This document shows positions 22,721 through 35,532 of a stretch of 64,000 bases of DNA, piece by piece; position 1 is the first letter of the stretch, and each line of letters starts with the position of its first letter. Both the position numbers and the translations under genes were made by a program. Source of the stretch: Drosophila persimilis (lineage: Eukaryota; Arthropoda; Insecta; Diptera; Drosophilidae). The notes beneath the pieces are model-generated. The model was not told the origin of the DNA. It did no database searches and worked only from the letters and a program-made list of their open reading frames with translations. The stretch lies in contig NW_020825312.1 in the NCBI RefSeq assembly GCF_003286085.1, positions 1,612,001 to 1,676,000 on the forward strand, read 5' to 3'.

Positions 22721-25700
22721 TATATATACGTACCTCGCGTCGTGAGGCGCAAAGAACAAAACATTTACCATGCATTTGTGTCGCATTCAATTTCGATTTC
22801 GATTTAAATCTTAATTTGCATTGTATTCCTTTTGGATTTCGGTTGTTATTTTGTTTTTGTTTTTCTTTCGCTATCCCCGTATCTTTGGGTTTTGCCATTT
22901 TTGTTCGGCTTTTGGTCTTGCACGCGTCGCACAATTTGCGTCTGCGTGTTGGAAATATCAATCGAATCTGTTCTGTCTGTCGATTCCGGACACCGCGGCA
23001 GCTCTATTAATTGTTCCCCCAACTTAATATTCAATGGACGATCCATAGAGGCCATTTTTTGGTATGCGCCTGACTACCATAAAACACTCGCGGAGGAGAG
23101 AAGTCGCCAGTCTTCTCTGGGACAGATTTTTCTTTATTCAACTGCAAGTTCTTGTCTGTTTGTCATGCAAAATAGTTGCAGAATGCAAGTTTTATTGAAT
23201 CTGTTCGATCCAGGCTCAAACATACTGACCGATTTTGGTGTGATGTTTGTGCACAAGCTCCGTCACAGGATTGTTGACACCCAACCTCTCCCTGGACAGA
23301 TGTATTTTAATGGACCCACCCCCATTTAGGGCTTTTCGGCTTTTCCGCTTACCTTTCCGTGGGTCGAACTGCGTTCAGCCTGGTCATATTTAGATTTATG
23401 GCACAACTAATAATATCCTTTGCCATATACCCTAAAAATGACTTACATAAATCTTCAATCGGTTTTCTTTTTGTCTTCCCCTATTTCCTTTGATGCTGAT
23501 ATCCTAATCTATAGCTGATGCAATCCACACCACAACACACTGTCTTACAAGAGTCTCAGTGCAGCTGTGACTCAGCCGGGGTTCGAGGCAACTGATCCCC
23601 CGATTGCATTTCTAATCATTAATGGGGGAAACCTGCAGTTATCTGCAATGAAACCATGTGAATTCAATGAAGTCACTAGGTCTGGCCCTCCGTGGGGAAC
23701 TCGTTCAACTCATTTCGGCTATGGCTTCTCATTGTAAGAAGTACAGATATCAATTGCAAGTTCTAATTGCAGCAACTGCGCAACCAATGAGTCATTATGA
23801 TTGGCCATTATCCACAGGGGGATGTGTTATAAGGCTCGGAGAAAGGGAGCGCTCGAATCGAGAATTCACTATAAAAAAAAGGAGTGGAACTATTTTATAA
23901 GATCTCCTTCCTTCATTAATCTTCCTTAAATATTTTGCCATTTAGTAATAATCATAGCTATAGATAGAATGAAGAGAGAGAATTTCATATTCGTTGATGA
24001 ATCGTGTACTATATCTTCTGTTTATTCTGTAATTTTCTGTAAGTCACTATCACGGCAAACATTTACAGAAATGTTACATATGTATAAGTGGTATGTACAA
24101 CCAGGTACAAGGTATATTTCTGTAGCTCTCCTCATGACCTTATCTAAGAGTATATTGACAAGTGAAACATCCACCGCGCGAATATAATCCCTACAACTCT
24201 CTCGTAAATTGCCGCTCGAAAGTCATATTCGAAAGAGACACCCACTCGAGAGGTGTTACAGAAGAAGCAGAGAATACCTAGAATCAGGGGAATCATCCAT
24301 GACCTCATTCGTCCGCCCTCAAGTGTTCCATACACACAATTCTGACCCATTTATCAGCCGCTTTATGTCGCAGTCGTACAAATAGAACGTTATTATTTAT
24401 TAATTTAATTTTGCAAAACGCACAGAACTTAGTCTCTGTCTCCTGGGGGTTAGAGGTCAGTCAACCCTTGAGCCGACCAAAAAGCAATTGTCATTTGTCT
24501 CAACGGAACCCAAACCGATGGACTCCAGAGGGGAAAGGGACAAAATATATGGGCTGCTGTCGCCCTCGGCATCCAATTTCGGGCCTCACAATTAATAGAC
24601 ACCAAACAAATTTGTTGCGAAGGATAACAGGGATACTAAGGGATAGCAAATTCAGGGAAAACATTGCGGTTTTTTGTTGCCTTTCGGCCGGAATTAACTA
24701 AAAATAGTCCGAGCAGCATGACGTCCAAGAGGATGGATGGAGGGATGTGGAGAACCAATTCGCCGGCAGGACGACGTCAGCATCCCACACTCACTGACTG
24801 CCTGACTCATTAATTCTCCCTCTAGTTGACCCGGAAAACCGCCTCTAGCCACAGTCTGAGGGTCTCCCTCTCTTCCTCTCGATGCAGCATTAAGTTTCCA
24901 GTTGCGCATACGTCGCGTTGTACCTCCCAAAATGGATCTTGACATTGGCCATATGACGATTTGGGGCTTCCGCTTCGGTTCGGCGCATGGATAATATCTC
25001 GATAAAAATGCGAATTGTATGCGCGAGACTTTGATCTTAAATCGAAAATTACACAATTTAATTTTTGGCGAAATCTCTCAATTTGATTTTGATGCGAATT
25101 ATTAGTTCGATTTTGTTGTTTTTATTGGATTTATTTACGCCACCGGAATCCATAAAGTTCGCTGCAAAATTACACGAGAAATTACAAAACCGAAAAAATC
25201 TTAATTGTTAATTTTAGTGGCCCGTCGAACGGACGGCAACCCGAAACACCTTCAAGCAGACAGCAAATTGAATGCTCTTTCATTTTAGAGCTGAGATCTG
25301 GAATACGTTTTTTGAAAGTTTCATCCTATTTCTGGAACCTTTAAAAATAAAAAAAGATCTTGGTACATGTGCATTAATTATAATAAATGTTTCCAGCAGC
25401 TATTCGAAACGATATTCCAAACCGATTTGACATTATCCTTTTCTATAAAATATGTAGAAGGAACTTTTCTTAAAGAAATCTCCCAGAGATTCTTTTAATC
25501 GTTATACATATAAATTAATTCTTTTGTATGACATCGTACATACGGAATTTCCGATATTCCTCATCGCCGATATGTACATCATCCAAGTACCAGCGATTCA
25601 AGTGATTCAGATTCGAATAGGTGGAATGGGTACGATAAGGTTCGGTTTTCTAAACGGTTTGTAGACGATGAGAGTGCCAGTATGACGCTTGGGAATGTTG

Positions 25701-25800
25701 TAGGGTATACGCGTAAAGCAATAAAATTTTACTTGCTATTTTGACCGTACACACACGTAAATAGACGTTGGCACGAGCTGTGCATTTTCGATGGGGTGGC
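22721..25800. other. Intergenic region between anchor and the GPCR gene; nothing firm seen
   Basis: No splice-supported coding, tRNA or recognised transposon is visible on either strand in about 3 kb. Open stretches of up to 165 codons (for example 22832-23329, plus) have low-complexity composition and no family resemblance. Regulatory DNA for either neighbour could lie here. Confidence 0.5.
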
Positions 25801-26532
25801 TCGCTCTGTCAGTGGGGTGCATGAGGGGTGGACCACCTAGAGCGCCAGCCCGAACAACACCAAGCACGAGCCATACAGCCCGGCCCGGCCCGGCCCGATC
25901 CGATCCGATCCAGAGCCGAGTGTTTGCCAACTGTTGAGCGGTCACAGCCGCAGCAGCATAGCATTAAGGTACCTTCTCCAGCACCCACCCACCCATATAG
26001 CAATCTACCCATCCAGCAATACAGCTTTCAGCAGAGCCTACAACAGCAGCCGGCAGCACTGGCACTGGCACTAGCAGAGGCAGAAGCAGAGCCGAGTGCT
26101 TTGCGGGACAGTCATTCTAATTCGACGCCTTGCTGACTGCAGACGCACTCGGAACCACGGAATCGGAGTGGGAATCGGAATAGTATTGAATAGTATTTGA
26201 ATTTGGGATCGAAACGGGCTGCGGATCGGACGGCTAGACAGACGCATTTGGCCAAGTGTCGCGCGGTGCCAGGCCACACTCCAATCTCTAATGAAGCAGT
26301 GTTTTAGCTAAATTTTTTTAATTTAGTTCCAATTTGGCTATTGAAACGAGTTTCCAGCTGTGCTTGCCCCCTCTCCGGAGTGTGTATTTTTTTGTGTGTG
26401 CGTGTGTTGTGGCAGGCTCATTTGTGAAAAACTTAATTTGCGGCTCTGTGGCAAGACACATTTTCACCTGAATTGCAATCAAGTGCAATTATCAAACGAA
26501 CAGCGAACAAAACAAACATTGAGATAACCGCC
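25800..26532 (+). promoter_or_regulatory. Probable promoter and 5' UTR of the GPCR gene
   Basis: GC content rises here compared with the 3 kb upstream. A (CCCGG)n then (CCGAT)n microsatellite lies at about 25879-25911, followed by CAG-rich sequence (25945-26100), which is common in fly 5' UTRs. The transcription start is not pinned down. DRE and Motif 1 are both absent, unlike the other promoters in the window. Confidence 0.35.
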
Positions 26533-29500
26533 ATGTCTGCGGAAACATCAAACACCACTCCGCTGCTGGACCTGCTGATCGGCAGCACCAGCAGCACCAT
26601 CAGCCCCACTGCTGCACCGCCAGCAAGGGCTCTCTATGCGAATCGGAACCGTTTGATCTTCAGCCTCATAATCATGGGTCTGGGGGTGTTCGGAAATTCT
26701 CTGGCTCTCGTTATTTTGGCGCGCAAAAAGCACAACAAGAACAGCAAATACACTCTCATGTTGCGGTAAGTGCATTTTTACACTGCTCAGGAAAATGGGT
26801 GTAAGCAAATAAATCAAAAAAGCAGGAAGTTTTTACAGTTGACATACGGGCTTTCAAAATGCCTTTGGGTGTCGGTGCAAATTATCCAGAAATTATTACC
26901 CTTATGCCCCTATTTAAATTCTCTTAAGTGACTTTCCATGGTATATATCTTTATTTAATGTGGCACTTTTTTTTCTCAGTGTATGCAGTAAATCTATTAG
27001 CTTTATGTTTGCCACTGTTTGCGGCCAGTTCATGGCTGTGGTGTGAGTTTATTCAACCCGTGCTCTGCTCTTGGGGCTCCAGCCACTAGTAGCCTATGCG
27101 GGCCCCGATTTACATATTCCGAATTGTTTTGCTGGATTTTCCATTAGGTTTTTCGCTCTGCTCGGATCAACTGCGTATCTTATCACTGACGGGATGGAAT
27201 TTGGCCATTTGTTTCTGTGGATTTCCTTGTTGTCCCTCATTAGACGGAGTCTGTTTTGAGTGGGCTTATCTGGGCTGGTGATGGGGGGAACATGCGCCTT
27301 GTTCATTCAGTTTCAAATTCAGCTCACTTTTACAACAAAGTTCCTTGAAATTTATTCCAATTTATAGCTCATTTATCAGCATAAGCGACCACCCAACCAG
27401 ATTCACTGAACACGCTTTCGTTTCCTCTTGGTTTTTTTTTTGCGCTGATACAGCAGTGCGTATGCGTAATATGCGCAAATTGCTTGCGACAGCAATAAAA
27501 CAAATTCCACTCCAGAGAAAACCCCTGCACTTGAGGACTCCTTACGGTAGAGCCCTTTGATCTTTAATTTGATTGATGGAACGCGCCCAGTGATTGACAC
27601 TTGAGCCTTGTCGACAAATCAGACCCAATCCAAATGACATCAGCAAGAAAACGCCGTGGGTGGGGATGGGGATGAGTATGGGGAATGGGAATGGGAACGG
27701 TATTCCCCCCCTGGAATACAGCGTTCACATTACATCACATAAACAAATAATGATTTTGCTCATTGCAGTTCCGCTAAAAACATTTCGCATTTCTCATTTG
27801 GAAATTGGAAATTTCGAACATTTTCAACTTACGCCCTCTAATGAACAGTTCCGTTCAGCCGCTCCCACTGAAACTTTTACAGCACATAAATCTCTATTTT
27901 TGATCGTTTTATTGGTACATTTATATATATAGTATATGTACCAGTACATACTGTATCTATATACGACTTTACTCTCAGATAGGAGGAGGCATGCCTATGC
28001 CTAACAATTAGCCGAACCTTTGGCTATTTACAGTCCCCCCCCCTAGAATATTTATTCTATGTTATGGGGAATGCACTATTTATTATTAACTCTGCGACAG
28101 AGACAGATGATTTTTCCATGTCACAGCTCAAAATAAACAAAGAAATTCAAACTTTTGTTAGCTTTTATAATCTTAAAATAAAGTGTACGGAAAGAGGGAT
28201 TATCTGAGCGAAGAATATACGAAATTGATCAAAAATACAACTAGTATGAATGTTTTCTTTGGAATATAAATGCAAGCTTAGGTATCAATGAAGTTAAGAA
28301 ATGTGCCTGAGAAGTGTGGAGAAGATAGTTAAGTTTCATAAGACTGAATCATTTAGAACCCTCCATAAAGATCTGAAACTGTCTAGTCTTTATCAACTGA
28401 TATACTGATAGGTGTATGGGTCTCAATTACTTCCTTCCTGTCATTGCGATAAAATATACTGCGTGTACTTTTATTGGGTAAAAGAAAGACAATTATTTCA
28501 TTTATTTATATTTGAGGCACTAAAATCTCCAACGCGATCTAAACACACGCTACTCTTTTAAGTGGCACTTTTTGCAAATTCAAATTTCCTCTATAAAGAT
28601 CATTAATCGTAATTTATGGTTATTTAATGCAAAATAAATTGTCCGATTATGCTTTTCTCTTTGGTGGGTATCCATTGATCCTGGTTTGAGAGTCTCGTCA
28701 CGTCTGCTGCACCCAAAAATGGTTTGCGTTTTGCTGTACAGCTGCCATATGGGGCATAGCTTGAAAGGTTTCCGTCTTATCAGAGTGGTAATTGATTGGA
28801 AATAAAACAGGTCTTCGACTAGCTGCAATCTTATCCCCAAAATCTCTCACTATTCCAGCTGCCTGGCCACCAACAATCTAGTGGCTCTGCTGGGAATGCT
28901 GACCACCTCGCTTCTGAAGTACAACATGCACAAGGAGGGGGTTCAATCCGACATGCGGCTGGACTGTGTGGGGCATGTGGTGTGGCGCTTCTTTGGCCTC
29001 AGTTCCGGATGCATTGCAGCCGTAATGGCCGCTGAACGTTGGATGGCCCTGGCCCGACCCTTTATCTACCACAAGGTGCGATAGGGTCTCTTTTTGTAGA
29101 CCCATCATATATCAATAAATTCTCTCCCACAGCACATCACCTATGAGCTGATCCGGAAGAGCATCAATAGCATTGTGATTGCGGCCTTGATCATCACGTT
29201 CCTGCCCCTTGTGGGCTTCGGAGCCTACATCGACGAGTCGAATCCGGACAGAATGAAGTGCATACGATACCGTGATGCCGAGGGCTTCTGGAACAAGGCA
29301 TATGCTGTGGTATTCATGGTCTTTGGTAATGTAACATCGTAATCCCCTTCGGTTAAAGACCTGCTAATTGAATCTCCTCCTTCAGGCACGCTTCTGTGCA
29401 TCGTGATCGTGACCTGTAACCTGTTCGTGGCCCACACCCTTCTCTGCGTGATCGGTAAGAGTCGCACGGCCAAGCGGCACATGCACTACGATCTGGTGCG

Positions 29501-30082
29501 GGACAAGGCCAGCATGCAGAGTATCGACCCGGAGAGCAGCAGTGGCACCACCCTCTACCAGACGCAGTACAGCACTGGAAGCGGAACCGGCAGCAACCAC
29601 AGTGCTCCCCACAGGCAATCATCCCGACAGTTCCAGCACAGTGTCAGCGTAACGATGGCGGGCACAGAATCCTCGCCGGTGGAGATCAAGTTTGCCAAGC
29701 TGATGGCCTTTCTGAGCATCTCGTTTGTCATCTGCTGGATGCCACAGATGGTAGGTGGCCCTCTCTGTTTAGTCCACCTTTCAGGAAATAAACCATTTCC
29801 CCTCCATAGATTGCCATACCCTTGGCCATTGCCCCGGACCGAGTTGACAAGAAAAACGTGTTCTTTCTCATTGCGGATGTCCTCACGGCCCTGCACTTCA
29901 CATCGGATCCGTACATCTATGTGCTGAGTCGCTCCAAGTCCATCAACTGGTCCCTGCTGAGCTGCGTCAAGCGCTGGCGCGGCGGCTGGCGCCAGGGCGG
30001 ACTACGGCGCTCCCAGAGCGATCAGAGCCGGATGCGCACCACCATGACGGAGGCGAATACTCTCGACTGTAACTTCAACTAA
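26533..30082 (+). CDS. CG7497: Prostanoid-receptor-like class A GPCR (CG7497 orthologue), 426 aa
   Basis: Seven-helix receptor of the prostaglandin/thromboxane receptor group, presumably at the plasma membrane. Coding exons: 26533-26765, 28859-29075, 29133-29325, 29386-29750, 29810-30082 (1281 nt, phases match). TM1 (about residues 40-62) holds GVFGNSLALVIL. The end of TM3 has ERW in MAAERWMALARPF, matching the prostanoid ERC/ERY pattern rather than DRY. TM7 ends SDPYIYVL, the prostanoid DPWxY variant of NPxxY. The third intracellular loop is long, rich in Ser, Thr and Gln. The arginine near the start of TM7 that binds the prostanoid carboxylate in vertebrate receptors is not visible here. 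Start: ccgccATG, with an N-glycosylation site (Asn7). The ligand is not deducible from sequence. The CG number rests on family plus neighbours. Confidence 0.88.
26766..28858 (+). other. 2.1-kb first intron of the GPCR gene
   Basis: AT-rich intron bounded by CG|gtaagt and tattccag|CT. It has GGGAAT/GGGGAT repeats at 27659-27700 and no nested coding that I can support. Confidence 0.75.
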
Positions 30083-30199
30083 GTCTCGAACTCCAGCATT
30101 ATTTCTGCACCCAAGTACTTAACTGTAAAGCTATGTCCTGTGTGTTTTTTTTTATATTCATTTATTTTTCTCTATGATATACTGTACAATTACTAGTAA

Positions 30200-30965
30200 A
30201 ATTATAGTGGGGTAACGGACAGGGGTACTGTTGGGACAAGGGGCCCCGCGCACTGCGGTACTGCAGTCTGCTTCCTCCGCGTTCTCCCCAGGGACCTGAG
30301 CGTTCGCATCACTCTAGAGGCCCTAGACCCTGTGTCAGTCGCTCGTGGTCAAACCTATTGCAGTCGAAGAGGACGTGTCACGCGTCCTCCTCCTTACCGA
30401 AGCGTTTGAGGCAGCTGCAGAAGCAGCCAAGTCCCAGAAGGCTATGCATGAAATGAGGCTGTGGTTGCCCTTGGTTGAGTTGTCCCACCGGGTCTGCCAT
30501 GTGTCAATGTTGCTCCTGCTGGCGGTGTCCTTTAACTCGGCTTTAGTACGTACCTCAGCTACCTTGTCCTGCATGGCGTCTTCAATCTCCTTCCTCTCCC
30601 GTATCAGCTCCCTGAGCGGCGAAGAGCACATCCGACGTCACGACACTCGTCAACAGCTTCCTCATTGACTGCTGCGGTCCTGTGGTATTCAGAAGCATCC
30701 TGGATAGCGCTCCTGCAGGACAGGCACGTGTCGATGAGGACTCCTAGATACTTGATAGACCTCTGCGATTGGACCGCCGTCGTTCTTTGGGCCACCAGCT
30801 CCAGCTCCGCGACGGTTAGCCATGCCTCTACGGCTCGGACGGACACGGCGGCGAGTTCCTTCGTTACTGTCACTATCGCGACGTCGTCGGAGAAACCTAC
30901 CAAGCTAAAGTTGGCTGGCATCGGGATCCTTAGGACCCCATCGTACATGGCGTTCCAGAGCAGAG
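30200..30965 (-). mobile_element. Degenerate non-LTR retrotransposon fragment (reverse transcriptase C-terminal part)
   Basis: On the minus strand, 30948-30604 encodes a segment with GFSDDVAI (a variant of the reverse transcriptase FADD box) followed by a helix-rich stretch and SIKYLGVLID, the usual order in R1/I/LOA-type elements. After a frame change, 30631-30335 has RELIRERK and WQTRWDNSTKG, typical of the region C-terminal to the RT. Frames are broken and the rest of the element is absent. It lies just downstream of the GPCR gene, in opposite orientation. Confidence 0.75.
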
Positions 30966-31041
30966 GTCATAAAACGGAGAGCCACCAGTGTTCGATCCCA
31001 GTCTGTTCTGTGTGGGTATGTGCGTGTGCGTACTTACGCCA

Positions 31042-31120
31042 TACTCGGCGTGCCCCATACCGCTATGTGTACAACCCCTCCGAAACGGGCCTCTCGAAGG
31101 ATCCCATACCCGTCTTCTAG
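31042..31120 (+). other. Isolated coding-like tail, possibly a lost or alternative exon
   Basis: The plus strand reads about 26 codons ending TAG with third-position G/C bias (RYVYNPSETGLSKDPIPVF at the end), unlike the AT-rich surroundings. There is no clear acceptor upstream. It could be a last exon of the GPCR gene separated by the retrotransposon insertion, or the end of another element. Confidence 0.25.
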
Positions 31121-31820
31121 TCTTGTAAGCTGTAAATAATATACCTTACCTTTTACGAGTATTACCATATCAAGGCTTTCTCTCTGTGCTCAGATCATCA
31201 CATAATCTCAGAATATAAAACCGATTTGAACAATACACACAGTATATGTATCTGCATTTTCATAATAAAGTGTCTATTGTATAATTCTTAGAAACTTCAG
31301 AATGGACACTAGTTTACAGAAGAGCTGCATGAATATTTTTGAGCAAGAACCATACGCATCAGCAAGATTCGAGTCTGGCAGCGATGTCAGCTTCGTCACG
31401 CAAACTGTATGTATTTTCGTTTTGCGTTCTCAGGCCCGAGAGCGATCACCCAGCTACTTTATGCTCTTGAGTTGCAGGCTGAATAAATCTCGAAACTCCA
31501 AGAGCACTTTGCCTATACCTTCTATATATATGGTAGGAGAGCTTTTTTACTGTGTGGAAAGACTCGTACCGATACATTTTTCTACCTATTCCGCTGGGAA
31601 CCGCTGAATCACGAGCATGTATCAGCAGCTGAATCAACGCTTTATAAATCTCTTATAATTGTATACCCATCTAGCCATTTCCTATTTCAATCCGCTGTTG
31701 AATCCAGTAGATCCTGGAACCGTAAAGCATAATGATATGGAGATTCCATCCAGATTCCGTTTTCCCATATCCAAGCAAAATCAAATCAAGGGTTTACTTT
31801 AAAACTACGTTTGTTTCCTT
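31121..31820. other. Intergenic region between the GPCR gene and the Pep 3' end; nothing firm seen
   Basis: AT-rich sequence. An open frame of 101 codons with ATG at 31302 and stop at 31605-31607 has no recognised similarity and mixed composition. I do not call it a gene. Confidence 0.4.
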
Positions 31821-32319
31821 TTTGTTTATTTTAAAATTTATATGATTACATATTTTGAATGGTTTGTTGGATTGTTTGTTATGCATTGTAGAGGGTCGGG
31901 GACGGGACGCTCGGTCGGGGGACTTGAGCTTCAGTTAATGCGAAAATCAATATCAATCAATCAAGTTGTCTGTCTTCTTTCCCCGACAGAAGTTCGTCTT
32001 CAATTACAATGTCTTCAATTGTTTCATCTCCGTGGATGATTGGAAAAGTATTCCCTCATTTTGAATTTCTTATGCATTCATTCTTTGTTCTTCATTCTCT
32101 CATTTTTCTTTGTGCAAAATGCTATGAAAATGTCAAAAGTGTATGTGTGTGTGTGTGTAGGAGGAAGTGAGCGATGACGGGGTTGATCGTTCCATGCGAT
32201 GGAGTGTTTGCTGCTTCCTTCCGGTTACTTGTATATAGATAAAGATTATGTTAAATTATGTTTAACTCTCCTTGATCTGATCCGATCCTTATTTACCGAT
32301 CAGTCATCATATCCTCTGC
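31821..32319 (-). terminator. Pep: Pep 3' UTR and polyadenylation signal
   Basis: Minus-strand AATAAA corresponds to tttatt at 31825-31830, about 490 bp past the Pep stop. A GT repeat lies at about 32141-32158. Confidence 0.5.
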
Positions 32320-35300
32320 CTAGTACCGGTTGTAGCGGCCCCGAGCGCGCTGACGCTGCGGCGTTGCCTTGGGCCCGGCGGCGGCCCTGGCGGGAGTGGC
32401 CTTCTTGGCCGGCGATGGGGATGCGTCTGGGGTGCCTGCTGGTGCAGGTGAAGCAGACGTAGCAGCAGCAGCGGCGGCGGCGGCGGCGGCCGGAGCAGCA
32501 GCCTTGACCGGAGTCTTGGCAGGCTCTGGTTTGGCGGCAGGCGTAGCCGGTGCTGGGGTTGGAGCTGCCGGCTCTGGTTCTGGCTCGACTTCCTGATCTT
32601 CATTGGCCTCCTCTTCGTCCTGGGCCTCCATCTCCTCCTCGCCGTTGTCCTCGCCTTGGCCATCCTCGCCCTCTGCACCCTCTTCATCACCTTCACCCTC
32701 GCCCTCACCGCCTTCGGGGTTGGCCTCGGCCATCTCGAAGTCCTCATCATCGCCAGTGGCCTCTGATGGGTCGTACAGCTCGCCTTCGCCACCCTCGGTG
32801 GTCTCTCCCTCGGCAGCGGTGCCCTCGGCGGCGGGGGCCTCAGCCTCCTCGATCTTGCGCTTCTTACGCTCAGTCTCCTCCAGGGCGGCGGCAGCGCGCT
32901 TCTGGGCGATCTTGGTGTCGCTGGACTTCTCGTTGATGAACTTGAGGAAGTTGCGGTGATGGGTGGCCGTGCGAGAGTGGATCTCGGCGGTCACCTCGGT
33001 GTCGAAGAATTTGCTGCATACAGAGCATTCGAAGCACTCCAGCTTCGAGATGAGGCCGGCGCCGACGGCACGCTGCCAGTTGTATTTGGGCAGGCGGAGG
33101 TCCACCTCGCTGGGGATCTCGTCGCCGTCTAGGAAGTCGACGATGCAGTCCTCGGGGTCGACGGGCAAAGCGACCTCCTCCTCCTCCTCGCCCTCGTTGA
33201 GCTCCTCACCCTCCTTGGTATCGTCGGCGGCTTCCTCGCCCTCCTTGGTCTCCTCACCCTCGGCCTCCTCGCCTTCGGCTGTCTCACCTTCGGCACCAGC
33301 CTCCTTCTTGATCTCGGCCTCACCCTCCTTCTTCACGGGCTTCTTCTTGCGCTTCTGGGGCAGACGCAGATCGCGCGTCTCCTCCTCCTCGGTGCTGATC
33401 GGCAAAGTCTGACGCTTGCGCTCGCCCACCTTGGTGTTGCTCTCGGCGGCCTTCTTCAGATGCTCGGCGGAGAGCAGATGGGTGTCGAAATCGATGCGAG
33501 TGGCGAACTCCTTGTTGCACTCGATGCACTTGGGGTGCAGGAACTTCTTCAGCTGCAGATGTCCCTCCGACTTGCGATGGGTCGAGATGTGGCCGTGGAA
33601 GTTCAGATCGCACATGGTGCAGTAGTCCAGCTGGCGCTGCTTGCTCTTGCCCATGCGCTTCAGGCGATCGAACTCAATCGACTTGAGCTGCTCGGCGATC
33701 TTGGCCTCCTGTCGGATCATGTTCGCCTTCAGGCGATAGCTCTCCTCAATGCCCTCGCGCATCATCAGATGGGTGCGTCCCTTGATGTGATTCTCGAACG
33801 AGTTGGCGTCCCACATGTGCTTCTTGCACAGATGACAGTAGAACATGTCATTAGGCACGCTGGCATACGGCGAGTCCTTGGTGGGGCTACACATATGGAG
33901 ACGGATCATTAGATAAAGAAAAGAAAGAAACTTCATTAGTATGAGCTCTGGAACAGTAATGTGGGGGATGGACGTTGAGGTCTGGTCTGGCTCTAGGGAA
34001 GAGAATACAATATCCAAGGAGCTGGGAGAGACGGAGAGAGAGCTCTTCGCGCTGCAATTATACTTATGATACGTAGGAGCACAGCACAGGCGGCAACAAC
34101 AGATGGCTTACACATTTATATATTTTTGCATCAAATACATAGTCAACATCAATTTCTGGTGCTTTCATTTGATGAGGCGTTATGAGAGTGAACTTTGATG
34201 GAACATCGCAGAGAAATATGCCCCAAAAGTTGAGATCTATTTCAAGTCCTAAGTTTATAATCCAAATCAGCGGTGGGCAGACTTTTGTCGGGAGCAGGTG
34301 AGACTCTAGTCGAGCATCAATTTGCCTCGTCATGCAGACGACATGTATTTTGTTTTTTTATTTCGTGGGACCGAGCCTCGGTCTCAGTCGAACAGCCATG
34401 TGCCTCGTTTATTTTTTATTCTCGGACAAATTCTTTGGAACTTTTCGCTTGTGCGTTTGGCTGTCGTGGGCGAGCCGTTGGGAGCAACATCAGATCATTG
34501 TAAATTTGTTGAATGTTCAATTTTCTTCAACTTTCGAGGCATATTTCTCTTTTCACGAATATTAATTACTAAAATTATTTAAGCTCAGACATAAAAAGTA
34601 TGATTTTCTACACATATAGAGACGCCACGAAGTCAAACAGGTTCATACATATTTATCTACTTAACTCAATGAAGATATGTTCTTTAAAATAAAATAAATG
34701 GACATTTTAGGTGGATTTCCCTTGGGCTCAAAGAAATTAAAAACTACTACTAGACTAGCACTTGACTGGCGTTCGTTCTTTAAAATCATTTAAGATTAAG
34801 TAGATGAAGTGTTATATGAGAAGGTTATCTCATGCGATTTATCCGAGATACTAGAAATGGATTGGGGTGATGCGAGTCTTGATCTTCATGATGACTCTCA
34901 GTGAAAGAATATTTTGCGTTGCTTATGGTGCTATGAAATTAGGCTTTGCTGCGAAGCATGAGAGACAGAATGCAAAACAAGTGTTCGGTAATCATCAGTG
35001 GAAGAACTGATGGAATATTTGTGACAAAATCATTTTTTTCACCCAGCCAGCCAGTTGGCAAAATTGGATCTAAAAAGTATTACAATTTGTAATCTCTGCC
35101 GCAACTGACGCCATACATGTATGTATCTCTCTCGCTCTCACTGTGTCGTAGTCTTAAAGAATTCCTTTCCGTATTCCATGATTCGATATTATCAAATTAA
35201 TATCTACGATCGATCGATTTTCAATCTCTTTGACTTCGTGGCGATTCCAAAAATGAGTTTCAAACTGTACATGAACACACACAGTGATTTAGCCCAGCCT

Positions 35301-35500
35301 TTAGGTTTATCTTTCGTAAAAATAATACTACGCAAAAAAATACATTATATAGATATTGATATATGTAGAGATGTATATGTAGGTTATGTATATGTATATA
35401 TATATAGTATAAATATATTATAGATTGTTACGCATTCCCCTGACCCCCCCCGAGAGCACACACATACACACACACATTGAATCGCTTGCACTAATAAGAA

Positions 35501-35532
<32 letters not shown>

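Noticed and set aside
23558..23600. tRNA-like GGTTCGAGGC
   Set aside because: No acceptor stem, anticodon arm or D arm can be folded around it.
31302..31607. 101-codon open frame starting with ATG
   Set aside because: No similarity, mixed codon use, and no splice or promoter support; kept only as a note in the intergenic entry.
32369..33412. Ser/Ala-rich plus-strand frames over Pep
   Set aside because: Shadows of the Glu-rich Pep exon on the opposite strand.
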